Source of the DNA: Cheilinus undulatus
Lineage: Eukaryota; Chordata; Actinopteri; Labriformes; Labridae
Assembly (NCBI RefSeq): GCF_018320785.1
Contig: NC_054886.1
Location: 2,567,177-2,631,176, forward strand
Length of the DNA stretch: 64,000 bases
Reading direction: 5' to 3'
Shown: piece by piece, positions 23,542 to 34,860 of the stretch
Position numbering within the stretch: position 1 is the first letter of the stretch
Layout of the letters: the number at the start of each line of letters is the position of its first letter
The notes under the pieces: generated by a model
Database searches by the model: none
Seen by the model: only the letters and a program-made list of their open reading frames with translations
What the model was told of the DNA's origin: nothing
Program-made: the position numbers and the translations under genes

Positions 23542-24289
23542 AAAGGGCCAGATTTGACAGGATACTGAGTTCCTGAAGCCATCATTTCTACTTTTAAACT
23601 CAAATAGTAAAGCTTTATTTATCCAAATAAATACAACATTTAAGATGTTATTCAATGCACTGAACATGAGCACTTTTTTAGTACATTTCTATTATAAATT
23701 TAGTCTTTTATACAAAAATAAATGATGCACATCACAGATTTGAGCAGCAACCAGTACAGCCAGTTATAATCAGATTTATTTTATTCAAACCCCCACATGG
23801 ATAGATCCATTTATGACAATGTGTCATGAAAACAATGAAATGATTTCAGGAGAAATTCATCCATAGCAGCAGGAATCTGAAAATGAGGGAGCACCAAGCT
23901 TTCAGCTCTAGAGGAGGTAGCTAGGGTGGAGGAGGTCAAGCATTGCCAGCAGCAGCATGGTGCATCAGCACTGATGAAGCAGGGATTAGTGAGAAGAACG
24001 TCAGATTTAACCCTCAGGCATCACTAGGGACATTTCTGTCCATTTGGGCAAATGTTTCCTCTTTCTCTGCTCACCATTTTGGCTGTGTTAGTGCATATGG
24101 TCTCATTTTTGCAACAAAGTTTCTTTCTAGGAAAATGTTTGAATTCAGATTTCAGTTGCTCTAACAGGTCAGGGGAAGACTGAAACAAATTAACTACCCT
24201 TTAAAGCCATTAAGGACAAACATGTCCACTTCCAAAAAACTGCTATAAAAACTTAACAGATTCATATTTTTTTCTGTTTTTTTAATGCG
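23542..24289. other. Non-coding, no feature seen
   Basis: AT-rich sequence without recognised gene or repeat. Confidence 0.5.
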
Positions 24290-24450
24290 ACCCCCAAAAT
24301 AAAGGTGCCAGAGACCGGGGACCTCCACTGAACCTGAAGGTGGCTGAACACAGCCATGAACATTTCTAGAATAGTCATGTGGAGACAAGGCCGGCCATAA
24401 GGGGGGATAAAGGGGAGAGCCTTCTGGGAACCAGCCAAACTAGGGGCCCA
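24290..24450. mobile_element. hAT-related fragment without clear ends
   Basis: GCGACCCCCAAAATAAAGG, CTGAACCTGAAGGTGGCTG and ACACAGCCATG match, in the same order, sequence just inside the hAT ends at 37209 and (inverted) 43778. A GGCCGGCCATAAGGGGG block follows. Both termini are missing. Confidence 0.5.
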
Positions 24451-25239
24451 TGGAGGTCAGCAAAACCATGGTCCACTGTGGAGTTAAGCTGTGAAAACCA
24501 TATTTTATATTTGACCTAAATAATAATCACTCTTATCAAAGAAACAAATATCTCTATCTATTCATTTGTGTAGGAAATAGCCTTCTGAAAATGAAAATAA
24601 CTTTAGTGTGGAGGTTTATCAGCTTTTTTATTCACATTTTACAGAATGACCAAACTTATTGAAAATGGTGTTTGTAGAAATGTATGAAGAAAACATGACT
24701 TCCTGTTAAGATGTTTTTTAAGTAAATTGCGACATGCTGCATGAGAGCGTACATCAGACCTGATATCAGAACATTCAGAATATGACAAACATTTCCTGCT
24801 GTAAAGATTGAACTGATATTTAGTTTCATCACCTTCCTCTCTTCCTCTGAAAGAAGAAGGAAACACTGCAGTTACACATTAGGAAATTTACATGCAAAAA
24901 GAGGATAAAATGTCATAGGTTCACTATGAGAAACAAACAGCTGTTCTCTGCATTGATGAAGGAGGCATCATGGGAGGAGGTTCTCAATAATAGGATTGCT
25001 AAATCTTAATCTGCTATCTTTTACAGCGTTTCCTCCAAGACTTGTTGAGACTGTGGGGGAGGGCTTTGCCTAACCATCAGATTATAATCAGGGAAGTTTC
25101 AAACTAAGCAAAAGTAAATTATCAGCCATCTGTGTGTGATGACAGACAGGAAGTTGAGTCTCCAGTGTTCATTTTTCAAAATTAAGTTACTTGCAGAGCA
25201 GTGTCACATTTCATGATTACAATTAAACTCTTATTATGG
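24451..25239. other. Non-coding, no feature seen
   Basis: No recognised gene or repeat. An opening on the minus strand at 24639-24866 lacks known motifs. Confidence 0.5.
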
Positions 25240-25655
25240 TTTGTAAATGTGCACAAATATAGACTATATGTTTATATGGATCCATTCATACAATATAATT
25301 AACATTTTTAACATGCGTGTGCCATGTAGTGGAAACCCTGTTTTATTTATAGAATTATTTACATCCATTTTAGACAAATGTTTTCCACTTCTTCAGTTTA
25401 ACACAAAACGCAAGTCAGAAAAGTGTAACCCCTAAATTACTCAAGCTCTACAAAGATCTTCTATTAAAACATTAAGTTGTCTAAAAAAAACGATTATCAG
25501 TCCAGCCCTATTAAATACTGATCTTTCCAAAAAATATGAGAACCATTTTACTAAAACACTACATATCACTAAAAAAACTATCTTTCAGAACAATTTTAGT
25601 AAACTTGTAATGATATAAAAACAAGGAACATCATTATGAATAATCACTTACTTAC
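25240..25655 (+). mobile_element. Jockey/CR1-like LINE, linker segment (copy A1)
   Basis: In broken plus-strand frames the translation shows features typical of the endonuclease-RT linker of these LINEs. These are an ILDKCFPLLQFNTKRK-like stretch, an IT-LQRSSIKT-like stretch and a KKYENHFTKTLHITKK-like stretch. The last ~220 bases recur at 28935-29165 (A2) and in part at 29868-29925 (A3), each time beside a TACT array. Stops and frameshifts mark it as dead. Confidence 0.65.
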
Positions 25656-26645
25656 ATCCTTACTTATGTACTTACGTACTTACTTACTTCTGAACTGACT
25701 TACTCATTTACTTATGTACCTACATACTGACTTACTTACGTATTTACATACTTACTGACTTACATACTTGCGTACTTACGTCTGTACTGACTTACTCACT
25801 TACGTACTTACTTACATACTGACTATCTTACTTGGGTACTTAACATACTGACTATCTTACTTGGGTACTTACATACTGACTTACTTGCTTAAACACTTAC
25901 GTACTCACTTACATACTGACTATCTTACTTGTGTACTTACTTACATACTGACCTACTTACTTACTTATACACTTACGTACTTACTTACATACTGACTATC
26001 TTACTTGGGTACTTACATACTGACTTACTTGCTTAAACACTTAAGTACTTACTTACATACTGACTATCTTACTTGTGTACTTACTTACATACTGACCTAC
26101 TTACTTACTTATACACTTACGTACTTACTTACATACTGACTTCTTATTTGGGTACTTACATACTGACTATCTTACTTGGTTACTTACATACTGACTATCT
26201 TACTTGGGTACTTACATACTGACTATCTTACTTGGGTACTTACATACTGACTTACTTACTTGGGTACTTACATACTGACTTAATTACTTAAACACTTACG
26301 TACTTACTTACATACTGACTATCTTACTTGGGTACTTACATACTGACTATCTTACTTGGTTACTTACATACTGACTATCTTACTTGGGTACTTACATACT
26401 GACTTACTTACTTGGGTACTTACATACTGACTTAATTAATTAAACACTTACGTACTTACTTACATACTGACTATCTTACTTGTGTACTTACTTACATACT
26501 GACCTACTTACTTACTTATACACTTACGTACTTACTTACATACTGACTTCTTATTTGGGTACTTACTTACATACTGACTAACTTACTTTGGTACTTATTT
26601 ACATACTGACTTACTTCCTTACTTATATACTTATGTACTTACTTA
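25644..26645. repeat. TACT/CTTA microsatellite with higher-order units
   Basis: Tandem ACTTACTTACATACTGACT words, with larger units that recur. One reads from ACACTTACGTACTTACTTAC through ATACTGACCTACTTAC and appears near 25900, 26040, 26110, 26290 and 26450. The higher-order structure implies unequal exchange as well as slippage. Confidence 0.95.
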
Positions 26646-27565
26646 ATAATAATAAATAATAATACATTTTATTTATAATGCACTTTTCATTATGGAAAAA
26701 CTTAAAGTGCAACAGAGTACGCTTAAAAATCAAAAGGACATAAAACACCAAATCAATAAGATCAGAAAGAGTAAAAACAGCATTAAAAGCAGTTTGGAAA
26801 GGCCTGTGTGAACAGAAAAGTCTTAAGGCCTTTTTTGAAAGAGTCCAGGGGCTGAGGATTCCTCAGATGGTCAGGGAGGGTGTTCCAGATGCGGGGGGCT
26901 GTGGAGAAAAAGGCCCGGTCTCCCATGGTCCGGAGATTAGTTTGGGGCTGAAAAAGCCGGTTGGAGCCGTGGGACCAGAGGTGTCGAGAGGATGTGTGCG
27001 GGGTGAGGAGGTCTTTGAAGTAGACTGGGGCGTTGCCATGGATGCAGAGGTGGGTGAGGAGAGCAATCTTATAGTGGATTCTGGAGGTTATGGGGAGCCA
27101 GTGGAGGTTCTGAAGAATGGGGGTGATGTGTTCATGTTTGCGGATTTTCATGAGAATACGGGCAGCACTGTTCTGGATGAAATGAAGTTTTTGAAGGTTT
27201 TTTTGGGGTATTCCAATGAGCAGGCTATTGCAGTAGTCAAGCCTGGAGGAAACAAAGGCGTGAATGAGTTTCTCAGCATCAGCAAAAGTCAGGGAATTGC
27301 GGAGCTTGGAAATGTTCTTGAGATGGAGGAAGCAGGTTTTGTACAGATGTTTGCTGTGATTTCCAAAAATGAGATGTGGGTCAAGCTTTACACCGAGGTT
27401 GGTTACTGTGTTTGAGAGGGGGATATCTTGACCGGAAAAGGAGATGGTGGTTATGGAGGAAGACTGGACCTGATGGGGGGTGCCGATGAGAATGGCTTCA
27501 GTTTTTGAGCTGTTCAGCTGGAGGAAGTTTTGACTCATCCACGCCTTTATTTCCTCCAGGCATAC
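26646..27565 (-). mobile_element. L2/Maui-type LINE fragment inside the array
   Basis: A 262-codon minus-strand frame (26783-27571) encodes the RT thumb and C-terminal region of an L2-type fish LINE. Visible stretches are LNSSKTEAILIGTPHQV, NLGVKLDPHLIFGNHSK, FADAEKLIHAFVSSRLDYCN, QNSAARILMKIRKHEHITP and LKTFLFTQAF. The 3' end at about 26646 carries an ATAATAATAAATAATAAT tail and ACATTTTATTTATAATGCAC. The frame is intact over its length, which suggests a fairly young insertion, but the 5' two thirds (including FADD) are missing. Confidence 0.88.
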
Positions 27566-28130
27566 TAACATACTGACTAACTTACTTAGGTACTTACTTA
27601 CATACTGACTTACTTCATTACTTATATATTTATGTCCTTACCTACATACTGACTAACTTAGGTACTTACTGACATACTGACTTACTAATGTACTTGCGTA
27701 CTTACTTACATACTGACTAACTTTCTTAGGTACTTACATACTGACTTACTTCCTTACTTATGTACTTACGTACTTACTTACCTAATACTTACTTACTTAC
27801 TTACATACTGACTTACTTACTTATGTACTTGCTTACTGACTTATATACTTACGTACTGACTTACTTACTTACTTATTTACATACATACTGATTTACTTAA
27901 TTACTTATGAACATACTTACTTACACACTTAAGTACTTACTTGCGTACTTCCACACTTACTTACATACTTGCTTACTTACGTACTTATGTACATACTTAC
28001 TTAATTTACTTACTTACTTTACTTATTTACTTACTAACTCACTTAATTGCTCACTTACTTCCTTACTTACTGACTTGCTTGCTTACTTACTTACTTAAGT
28101 ACTTACTTACGTACTTGCTTACTTATTTTT
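27566..28130. repeat. TACT/CTTA microsatellite, continued
   Basis: Same array as 25644-26645, resuming after the LINE. Overlapping frames encode Leu-Thr-Tyr repeats only. Confidence 0.95.
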
Positions 28131-28721
28131 TTTTCTATTTATCACGAAGAACATAACACTTACAATACACAAATAAGCAAACAACAAACAAAAAACCACA
28201 AAACATAACAGCACAAACAAACTGTGTCATAATGTGACAAAACACACAAACCACATCAAACAGATCACAATAAACCCTAACAGCAGACAAACACTGATAA
28301 TATACTATAGACAACAACAAAAACAACAGAGGGTCAGAAAGTCAAATACTTAAGGATCCATCTTGGAATTTATTTAAGTATGACAAAAAAAATCGTCGAA
28401 ATAATAATAATATTAGTAATAATAATAATAATAATAAGAAGAAGAAGAAGAAGAAGAAGAATAACAACAATAACAACAACAGAGCATTTTCAATCAGGCA
28501 GCACGAATTCAATTACCACCCTTTGGCTTCAATAAACTTCTTCCATCTCTCTCTAGATATCCTTTGTTGTTAGTAAAATATCTTTATGGCATAAACTAGT
28601 GTTTTAAGAAGGTCTTAAATCTGTTGATGTTTACAGATTCAACTCTAGTCACTTTATGATTTTTCCCCATAATAAGATTAAATTTATAATATAGGACTTT
28701 TTTTTCTGTAATGTCCCCAAA
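28131..28721. other. Non-repeat spacer within the tetranucleotide arrays
   Basis: AC/AT-rich sequence with a short AATAATAAT/GAAGAAGAA microsatellite at 28400-28465. It interrupts the TACT arrays and may be the 3' region of another retroelement, since A-rich simple tails are present. No protein motif supports this. Confidence 0.4.
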
Positions 28722-28905
28722 GTACTTGCTTACTTATTTACTTACTAGGTTACGTACTTATGAACTAATGTACTTACTTACTTACATACTTAAATACTTA
28801 CTTATGTATTTACTTATGTACTTATTTGCTTACTTGCTTATTTACTCACGTATTGACTTAGTTTCATACTTACTTACTTGCTTACTTGCATACTTACTTA
28901 CCAAA
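28722..28905. repeat. TACT/CTTA microsatellite, third block
   Basis: Short array of the same words, more diverged, ending at the second copy of the LINE segment. Confidence 0.9.
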
Positions 28906-28934
28906 AAAAGAAGGTATAAAAAGGTCAGGACCTG

Positions 28935-29165
28935 AAGTGTAAGCCCTGGATTACTGAAGGTCTACTAAGATCTTCTATTAAAACAATAAGTTGTACAGAA
29001 AAATTATTATCAGTCCAACCCTATTAAATATTGATCTTTCCAAAAATATAGGAACCATTTAACTACATTACAAGAAATTGCTAAAAATAACCATTTTTCA
29101 GGACAATTTGAACAATCTTGTAATGATATAAAAACAACATGGAACCTCATTAATGAATTATTACT
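28935..29165 (+). mobile_element. LINE linker segment (copy A2)
   Basis: The plus-strand translation shows an ITEGLLRSSIKTIS-like stretch and a KYRNHLTTLQEIAKNN-like stretch, then NDIKTTWNLINELL. This is typical of jockey/CR1-like LINEs just upstream of the RT domain. It parallels 25421-25655 with roughly 80 per cent similarity by eye. Confidence 0.65.
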
Positions 29166-29862
29166 TTCTTACGTACCTACTTACTTACATACTTACTTAT
29201 TTACTTGCCTACTGACTTACTCATGTAGTAACATACTTACTTACCTACTTACTCACATAGTAACGTACTTACTTACATGCTTACCTACTTACTTACTTGC
29301 ATTCTAACATACTTATTTCTTATTTACCTACTAACTCACATAGTAAAAAATTTACTTACTTGTGTACTAACATACTTACTTGCTTCCTAACATACTTACT
29401 TACTTACTGACCTACTTACTCATGTAGTAACATACTTACTAACTTGCTTACCTACTTACTTACTTGCATCCTAACATACTTACTTACTTACCTTCTTCCT
29501 CACGTTGTAACATACTTACTTACTTGCTTGTCTACTTACTTACTTGAGTCCTAACATACGTACTTACTTACCTTCTTCCTCACGTTGTAACATACTTACT
29601 TACTTGCTTACCTACTTACTTACTTGCGTCCTAACATACTTTCTTACTTGCTTACCTACTTACTTACTTGCGTCCTAACATACTTTCTTACTTACCGACT
29701 TGTGTACTTAGATACCTACTTATTTACCTACTTACTTACTTGCTTACTTACTTACTTACCTACCACTTACTTACGTAGTAACGTACTTACGTACTTACTT
29801 ACTGACCTACTTACTTACTTGCTTACCTACATACTTGCTTACTTGCTTACTTACCTACTTAG
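29161..29862. repeat. TACT/CTTA microsatellite, fourth block
   Basis: Array with higher-order units such as CATACTTACTTACTTGCTTACC and a CCTTCTTCCTCACGTTGTAA word repeated near 29490 and 29570. The 29624-29944 frame is Tyr-Leu-Leu-Thr repeat and is not a gene. Confidence 0.95.
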
Positions 29863-29867
29863 TATAT

Positions 29868-31420
29868 TACAAAAACATAAGTTGTATAGAAAAAGTATTA
29901 CCAGTCCAACCCTATTAAATACTGACGTTTACAGAATTTGCTAAACCTCTGTACATCAAAAATCACTTCAATTAATGGTTTGTCAAAATTGGTACAGTTT
30001 TGGCAAGGAATATAAAAAATACAGACAACTCCCCCCTTATAAATATCCCAGAGCAGTATTCTCCTATCAGTATATTTGACCCTCCCACCTATAGTAAAGT
30101 ACAGGACATTATTATAAAAATGAAAGATTCTGCTGTAGGTCATGATAAAATAAGGCCAAGCATGGTTACGTTTGTAGCTTCTTCTACGTTCAGCCCTTGA
30201 TCCACGTTTTATCCTTATCACTCAGACAAGAGTGAGCTTAAAGTAGCTAAAGTCACACTATTCAAATCAGGTGACCCCAGCAATTTCACCAACTACCGCC
30301 CTATTTCTGTTTAGGTTCTTGAGAAACTAGTGTATTCAAAAATTCAAAACTCTTGAATGAAAACAATATACTTTATAGTCATCAGTATGGTTTACAGAAA
30401 AAAAATGTCAATGGAAATGGTCCTTTTACAGCTTGTCCATAAAATCTCTTCAGATATAGACAATAAAAAAGACCCTCTTGGCATATTTTTAGACCTCTCA
30501 AAAGCTTTCAACACAGTTGATCATAATATCCTTATTGCTAAATTACAGATATACGGCTTTCATGATGTCTCGTTAAAATGGCTGGTGAGCTACTTAAAGG
30601 ATAGAGATCAGTGTGTATCTGTTAGTGGGGAAAAATCAAATGGAGCCAAGCTACTGTACGGAGTACCTCAAGGATCAATCCTTGGCCCTCTTTTATTTCT
30701 AATATACATAAATGACCTGCCTAAGCTCTGTAATAAGGCTCTACCCCTTTTATTTGCTGATGACACATGTCTTATTACTTCTCATGAAAACTTTGCCACA
30801 CTGATTGGAGAAGCAAATGAGGAGCTGGCCTCTACTTCTGAGAGATTTAAAATCAACAAACTTTCTCCAAATATAAATAATTATATTTTGTAATCAAAAT
30901 ACAAAAATTGCAAAACAATTGGCTAAAATCCTCATACACAATATTGAAACAACTCAAGTTCAGAATATCAAATTCTTGGGGGTCATAGTGGGAAAAAAAA
31001 TTAAAATTGAAGCATCATATTGATTTTGTGTGCAAAAAAACAATGAAGTCCACTGGTATTTTCAGTTGAGTTGGTTCACTCTTGTATTTTAACCTTTTAT
31101 TGTGGTTTAATTTATCCATATATTTTGTACTGTAATGCTGTGTTGGCAGACAACTGTCACACTTTTTTACAGAAGATTTTGTTAATCCAGAAGAAATTTT
31201 TTAGATGGATTAGTTTTACTAAAAGATGCAACTCATCTGCTCCTCTTTTTATTAAATACACACTCATCAATTTCTAGTTTGAACAAATTTCAAACCTGTG
31301 TGTTTATGTACAAATATGTCACTTGAATCAAAGATCTACCCAGCACTTTTCGAAATTTTTTCAAGTCCACCTCAGAGATTCATTCATAATATACAGACAT
31401 TCTAAGGACTTTCACCTTCC
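29868..31420 (+). mobile_element. Jockey/CR1-like LINE: RT domain to C-terminus, decayed
   Basis: It begins with a partial third copy (A3) of the linker segment. Around 30060-30150 the translation gives IFDPPTYSKVQDIIIKMKDS and AVGHDKIRPSM, the RT N-terminus. The 30357-30893 frame (178 codons) contains LGIFLDLSKAFNTVDHNIL, YGVPQGSILGPLLFLIYIND and the catalytic LLFADDTCLI. Downstream, in shifted frames, come NIKFLGVIVGK, LIYPYILYCNAV and FRWISFTKRCNSSAP. Frameshifts and stops near 30190, 30340 and 30893 make it non-functional. Confidence 0.85.
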
Positions 31421-31569
31421 TGAGGGAAATGTTCAACCACTCAAATGTACTGAATAAAAAGATGTTGCTGTTTAGGTGAAACAAAACACGACTGAAAGGG
31501 AGAGAAATAGTTGAGATCTTTGGGAAACAACCTAAATTTACTCCTTATTATGGGAAAATGGCGTTAAAA

Positions 31570-31665
31570 ATATATATATATATATACATGTCTCCACTCA
31601 GAGCCACTGAAAAACAGCTCAATAACACACTTTTACAGTCCTGACCCACCAGTTGATAACCACTG
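31570..31665 (-). mobile_element. hAT-type terminal fragment at the GPCR 3' end
   Basis: Read on the minus strand, CAGTGGTTATCAACTGGTGG starts at 31665, immediately after the receptor's stop codon, and GTCAGGACTGTAAAAG follows. The opposite end is not found; a TA microsatellite lies at its distal side (31570-31587). It forms the start of the receptor's 3' untranslated region. Confidence 0.6.
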
Positions 31666-31667
31666 GT

Positions 31668-32193
31668 CTACATGTGGTCTAGGTTGATTGTGTCGGTGTT
31701 GATGGTGTCATTGTTCTCCTTTCTGCAACAGCACACAGAGGTCCAAAGCTTCCTAAAGGTCTCTTTTTTGATGAAAACATACAGAAGTAAGTCCGCAAGT
31801 GGGCTCAGCTTTACAAACAAGTGGGACAGGACATTTAGAGTGAAATCATAGAAGTATGTTCCTGCAGTGAGCAAAATAATGTAAGGCAGGAACAGCAGAG
31901 TATAAATCAGCAGCACCAGGACTAAGATTGCCACGATTCTCCGTTTTTCATCAGAGGGGACTGAGACAGAAGTAGAGAGAGCTCTGAGGGTCCCAACCAG
32001 GAAGAAGATGAACAGTGGGAAGGGAATGATGATGAAGATGGAGACAACCATGTTTGCAACAAACTCAGTAACCCAGGGGACCACAGTGAAACTCAAGACA
32101 AGAGATATGATCCAGACTACAACACAGACCCCCACAGAGATCCTGATGGTTCGTCTGAAGCGGTACCACAGTGGGTGGGCGATGACCAAATAT
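31668..32193 (-). other. GPCR exon 3 of the CDS (helices 4-7, tail)
   Basis: Acceptor TTGTTTTGCAG before 32193. Encodes Arg121 through the C-terminal Met295 and ends with TAG at 31670-31668. Confidence 0.88.
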
Positions 32194-33744
32194 CTGCAAA
32201 ACAAGATGGACGTATTATCTCTGAAAAGATGCACAATACTACAGAAATATTATATTTAATACTATTTAAATAGATAGTTACCTTTCCAGTGAAATACACA
32301 CCATGAAGCCAACACTAGTTAATACGCCAAATGTGTAAGTATAGTTCACTCGCTGTATCATCACTTCCTCAGGTTCAGACTCCCAAATGATCAGACAGCA
32401 GAGCTGAATGAGGTCAGATATGAAAAGGTTGATGATGTAGACTGGAGCCACCTGACCATTCTTTACCTGAGGAAAATATAGAAACAGAAACAGAAGAGAA
32501 GAAGTTCTAAACACGTTCTGTAGTCCTCTATCCACCACGGCCCAATCAGCAGTCCCAAACCTTGGAGCATATTATTACCCCCACCAAGGAGGTTATGTGA
32601 TCTGGTGGGTTTGTTAGTTTGTTAGCAACATAACTCAAAAAATTGTGGACGGATTTTGATGAAATATTCAGGACATGTTAGAAATGGCATGAGGAAGAAC
32701 TGATTAGATTTTGGGACAGATTCAGATCACCATCTGGATTCAGGAATTTTTGAAAGGATTCTGTACTATTGGGAGATAGGGCTAATGGCAGAGGTCTGCA
32801 CTGTTACCACTTTACACCTGGAGATAGCGGACATGAGTAACTTCAACCCCAGTAGCATTTTGGGTGTGTCTCTATTCAAAGTTTTGGAGTTTATAGAGTT
32901 TGAAAGACGCACGCCCGGTCGAGGAGACGAGTTGGAGTATAACAGAGAGAAAGAGCGAATTGTAATGACAATACTCACAATCCTGGAAGCAATAGAGGAA
33001 TATTCTCCCTCTGCCATGACTTCCAGTCATCCAGTGAGACCATAGGTGAGACTGTCAGTGCATCTGTTGGCACCAGCAGGCAATGCTTCAACCATGACAG
33101 TCCACCCATGGCGAAGCCAACGCTTTGCCTCACCATGTTTCCACCCCACAGGGGAGAGAGTGATTGGCGGATGCCATGGTAGGGGGGGCACATGGGGATG
33201 GATCCAGGAATTTTTTAAAGGATTCTTCACTATTGGGAGACAGGGCTTATGGCAGAGGTTTGCGCTTTCTGAGTGCTTTTCTAGTTGACTTTATAAAATG
33301 TCCCTCATTATCTTAAATCAGCATGTAAACAGTAGGAATGTCTAGCCCATGATCCTTCTCTGGCCATAATAATGAAATAAACCCACAAGAATGAGTCCTA
33401 CCTGCATACAGGTAGACAGTGCCTTCAAAATATATTTGACCCCTTCCTGATTTCTGCTTTTTTTGGTTGTAAATATTTGTTACACTGAAATGCTTCAGAT
33501 CATCAAAGATATGTTTAAATAATTTACATTTAAAAAAAAAAAAATAATAAAGTCATAATACACATACCTGAGAGTAAAGAGCATAGATGGCCACGAGTAA
33601 CAAAGGGAGACCGATACCAGCGATGATGTATGTCACTACATGCAAGATGAATTCGATGTTTTCATAATCCTCATGCAGGGAGCCATTATGGTTGACGTTA
33701 ATGCTTTCATTCAGGAGGGTGGTGTTAACAGAGATGTTTGCCAT
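31668..33744 (-). CDS. Class A GPCR, three coding exons, 295 aa
   Basis: Rhodopsin-family seven-transmembrane receptor at the plasma membrane; the ligand is unknown. Coding exons are 33744-33568, 32466-32282 and 32193-31668. All junctions have GT-AG signals, and the phases join to exactly 295 codons plus TAG. The N-terminus has sequons at N3, N7, N12 and N20. Membrane helices lie near 31-57, 66-87, 100-121, 139-160, 165-189, 205-229 and 240-262. Landmarks are NLFISD (D in helix 2), ERYLVIAHPLWYR (DRY equivalent, residues 120-132), W148, IPFP in helix 5, FLPY in helix 6 and DLLLY in helix 7. CCC at 275-277 is a possible palmitoylation site. The helix-1 asparagine and the usual extracellular disulfide cysteines are absent. 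The organisation and the ISDLIQLCC and ERYLVIAHPL stretches recall teleost GPR4/P2Y-type (delta-group) orphan receptors; the subfamily call is weak. ATG context is GAAGAATGG. Confidence 0.82.
32282..32466 (-). other. GPCR exon 2 of the CDS (helices 2-3)
   Basis: Acceptor ATTTTCCTCAG before 32466; donor GGAAAG/GTAACT at 32282. Encodes residues 60-120 and two bases of the arginine codon of the ERY motif, so the intron splits this motif. Confidence 0.85.
32574..33290. repeat. Intronic dispersed repeat with AAGGAGGTTATG words
   Basis: A CCCACCAAGGAGGTTATG start is followed by AGCAACATAACTCAAAAA and GGACGGATTTTGATGAAAT, words I recognise from a high-copy animal repeat of uncertain class. A GGATCCAGGAATTTTTTAAAG and GGCAGAGGTTTGCGC segment at 33195-33270 repeats the words at about 32740-32800. 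The two similar segments bracket an 86-codon plus-strand open frame (32785-33045) with no motif I know. Confidence 0.55.
33413..33545. mobile_element. Tc1/mariner-type end fragment in GPCR intron
   Basis: ACAGTGCCTTCAAAATATATT followed by CCCCTTCCTGATTTCTGC and AATGCTTCAGATCATCAAAG. This matches, in the opposite orientation, the right end of the Tc1-like remnant at 35240-36081. Only about 130 bases of the end remain. Confidence 0.55.
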
Positions 33745-33759
33745 TCTTCAGAGTGAAAC
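33568..33759 (-). other. GPCR exon with start codon (helix 1)
   Basis: The acceptor reads GATTTCAG before 33759 and the donor CTCTCAG/GTATGTG at 33568/33567. Fifteen untranslated bases precede the ATG at 33744-33742. It encodes residues 1-59, including the glycosylated N-terminus and helix 1. Confidence 0.85.
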
Positions 33760-34766
33760 CTGAAATCACAGAGATCAAGCTTTAGACAAAAAACATTGCA
33801 TGACTACAACCATTTTTAAAATCAAAGTTCCTGTGAAGTGATAAAAAAAAATCTTTATGTTTGTTATATGACAGGCTACTGTGTTATGGACCATCAGGCC
33901 AAATTTCAGTCATGAGAAACATCTCTAAAGTTATAAAATTAAGGTTCAAAATCATTAACGTTCCTCCAATCATCTTTTCCAGAATTCTTGGAAAAGTCCT
34001 GCCCTTTCCAAACTCTTTCTATGACAGCTGTCCCAGCTAAATGTGAAGTATGGCAAATTTTTCATGGGTGCAACCCACATACTCAGCTCTGCTTCTCATC
34101 CCACAAACACATGTTCCTTACAAATGTGGCTCCATTTAAAAGGGAAATAAAAAAATAATTTTCATTTCATCACCTTCCTAAAATAATGGTCTAACTTACT
34201 TGAAGTTATTATTTTAGTCATCAAAGATCTTTTTTAGCAGGTCTTATGCCCTGTTCATATGGGACTAGTATTAGCCATGGACCTCTGGTCATTTGTAATA
34301 ATCATGCAGGACGTCTGTGATCTTACTCCACTATGAAATCAACCATGTCTGTAATTTGTGGAGTAAAATTTCCAGAGCAAATGACCGACCATATTTCAGC
34401 ACACAGAGGTCCACAGGTGAAACTTATCCTGTATGAATGATCATCTCTGTGATTTAAGGGAGGAATTTTATTTTATTTTTATTTTTTTTTACAGTCCATG
34501 CAGCTTTTCATGCTCTTTATATGATTGAAATAAATCATAGAAAGTGTGTAGGAGATTGCTAACAATGTGTGAACAGCATTTGAATCATGGAGGAGGATGC
34601 TGATACTGAGAGATACTCAAACAATCCTGCAGGCTATCACAGAGACACGCTTGGATTTATATTCATAATATTTACAAGTTATCAAAAAGTGTCTAACATC
34701 TAAATCCTTTAAATAGTATTTGTAATAAGATGACAGTTCAGAGATGTTTCAGTGAGCAGATCTTAC

Positions 34767-34860
34767 CTGGATGAAGTCTCTTCACTGATGTCTGATGTTT
34801 CTCTGCATCCAAACTGTCTTTGCTGATTATGGTCAGTGGTCACATTCACTCATGATACAG
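34767..34860 (-). other. Candidate 5' untranslated exon of the GPCR
   Basis: A strong donor CATCCAG/GTAAGA ends at 34767 on the minus strand, in line with the acceptor at 33760 that precedes the first coding exon. The upstream edge is not defined. Calling it a GPCR exon is inference from the matching splice sites. Confidence 0.45.

Noticed and set aside
26867..27415. 182-codon plus-strand opening
   Set aside because: Antisense shadow of the L2-type LINE coding frame; its Gly/Val-rich content mirrors that frame.
27907..29944. Several open frames encoding Tyr-Leu-Leu-Thr repeats
   Set aside because: They are translations of the TACT/CTTA microsatellite and stay open only because the repeat lacks stops in some frames.
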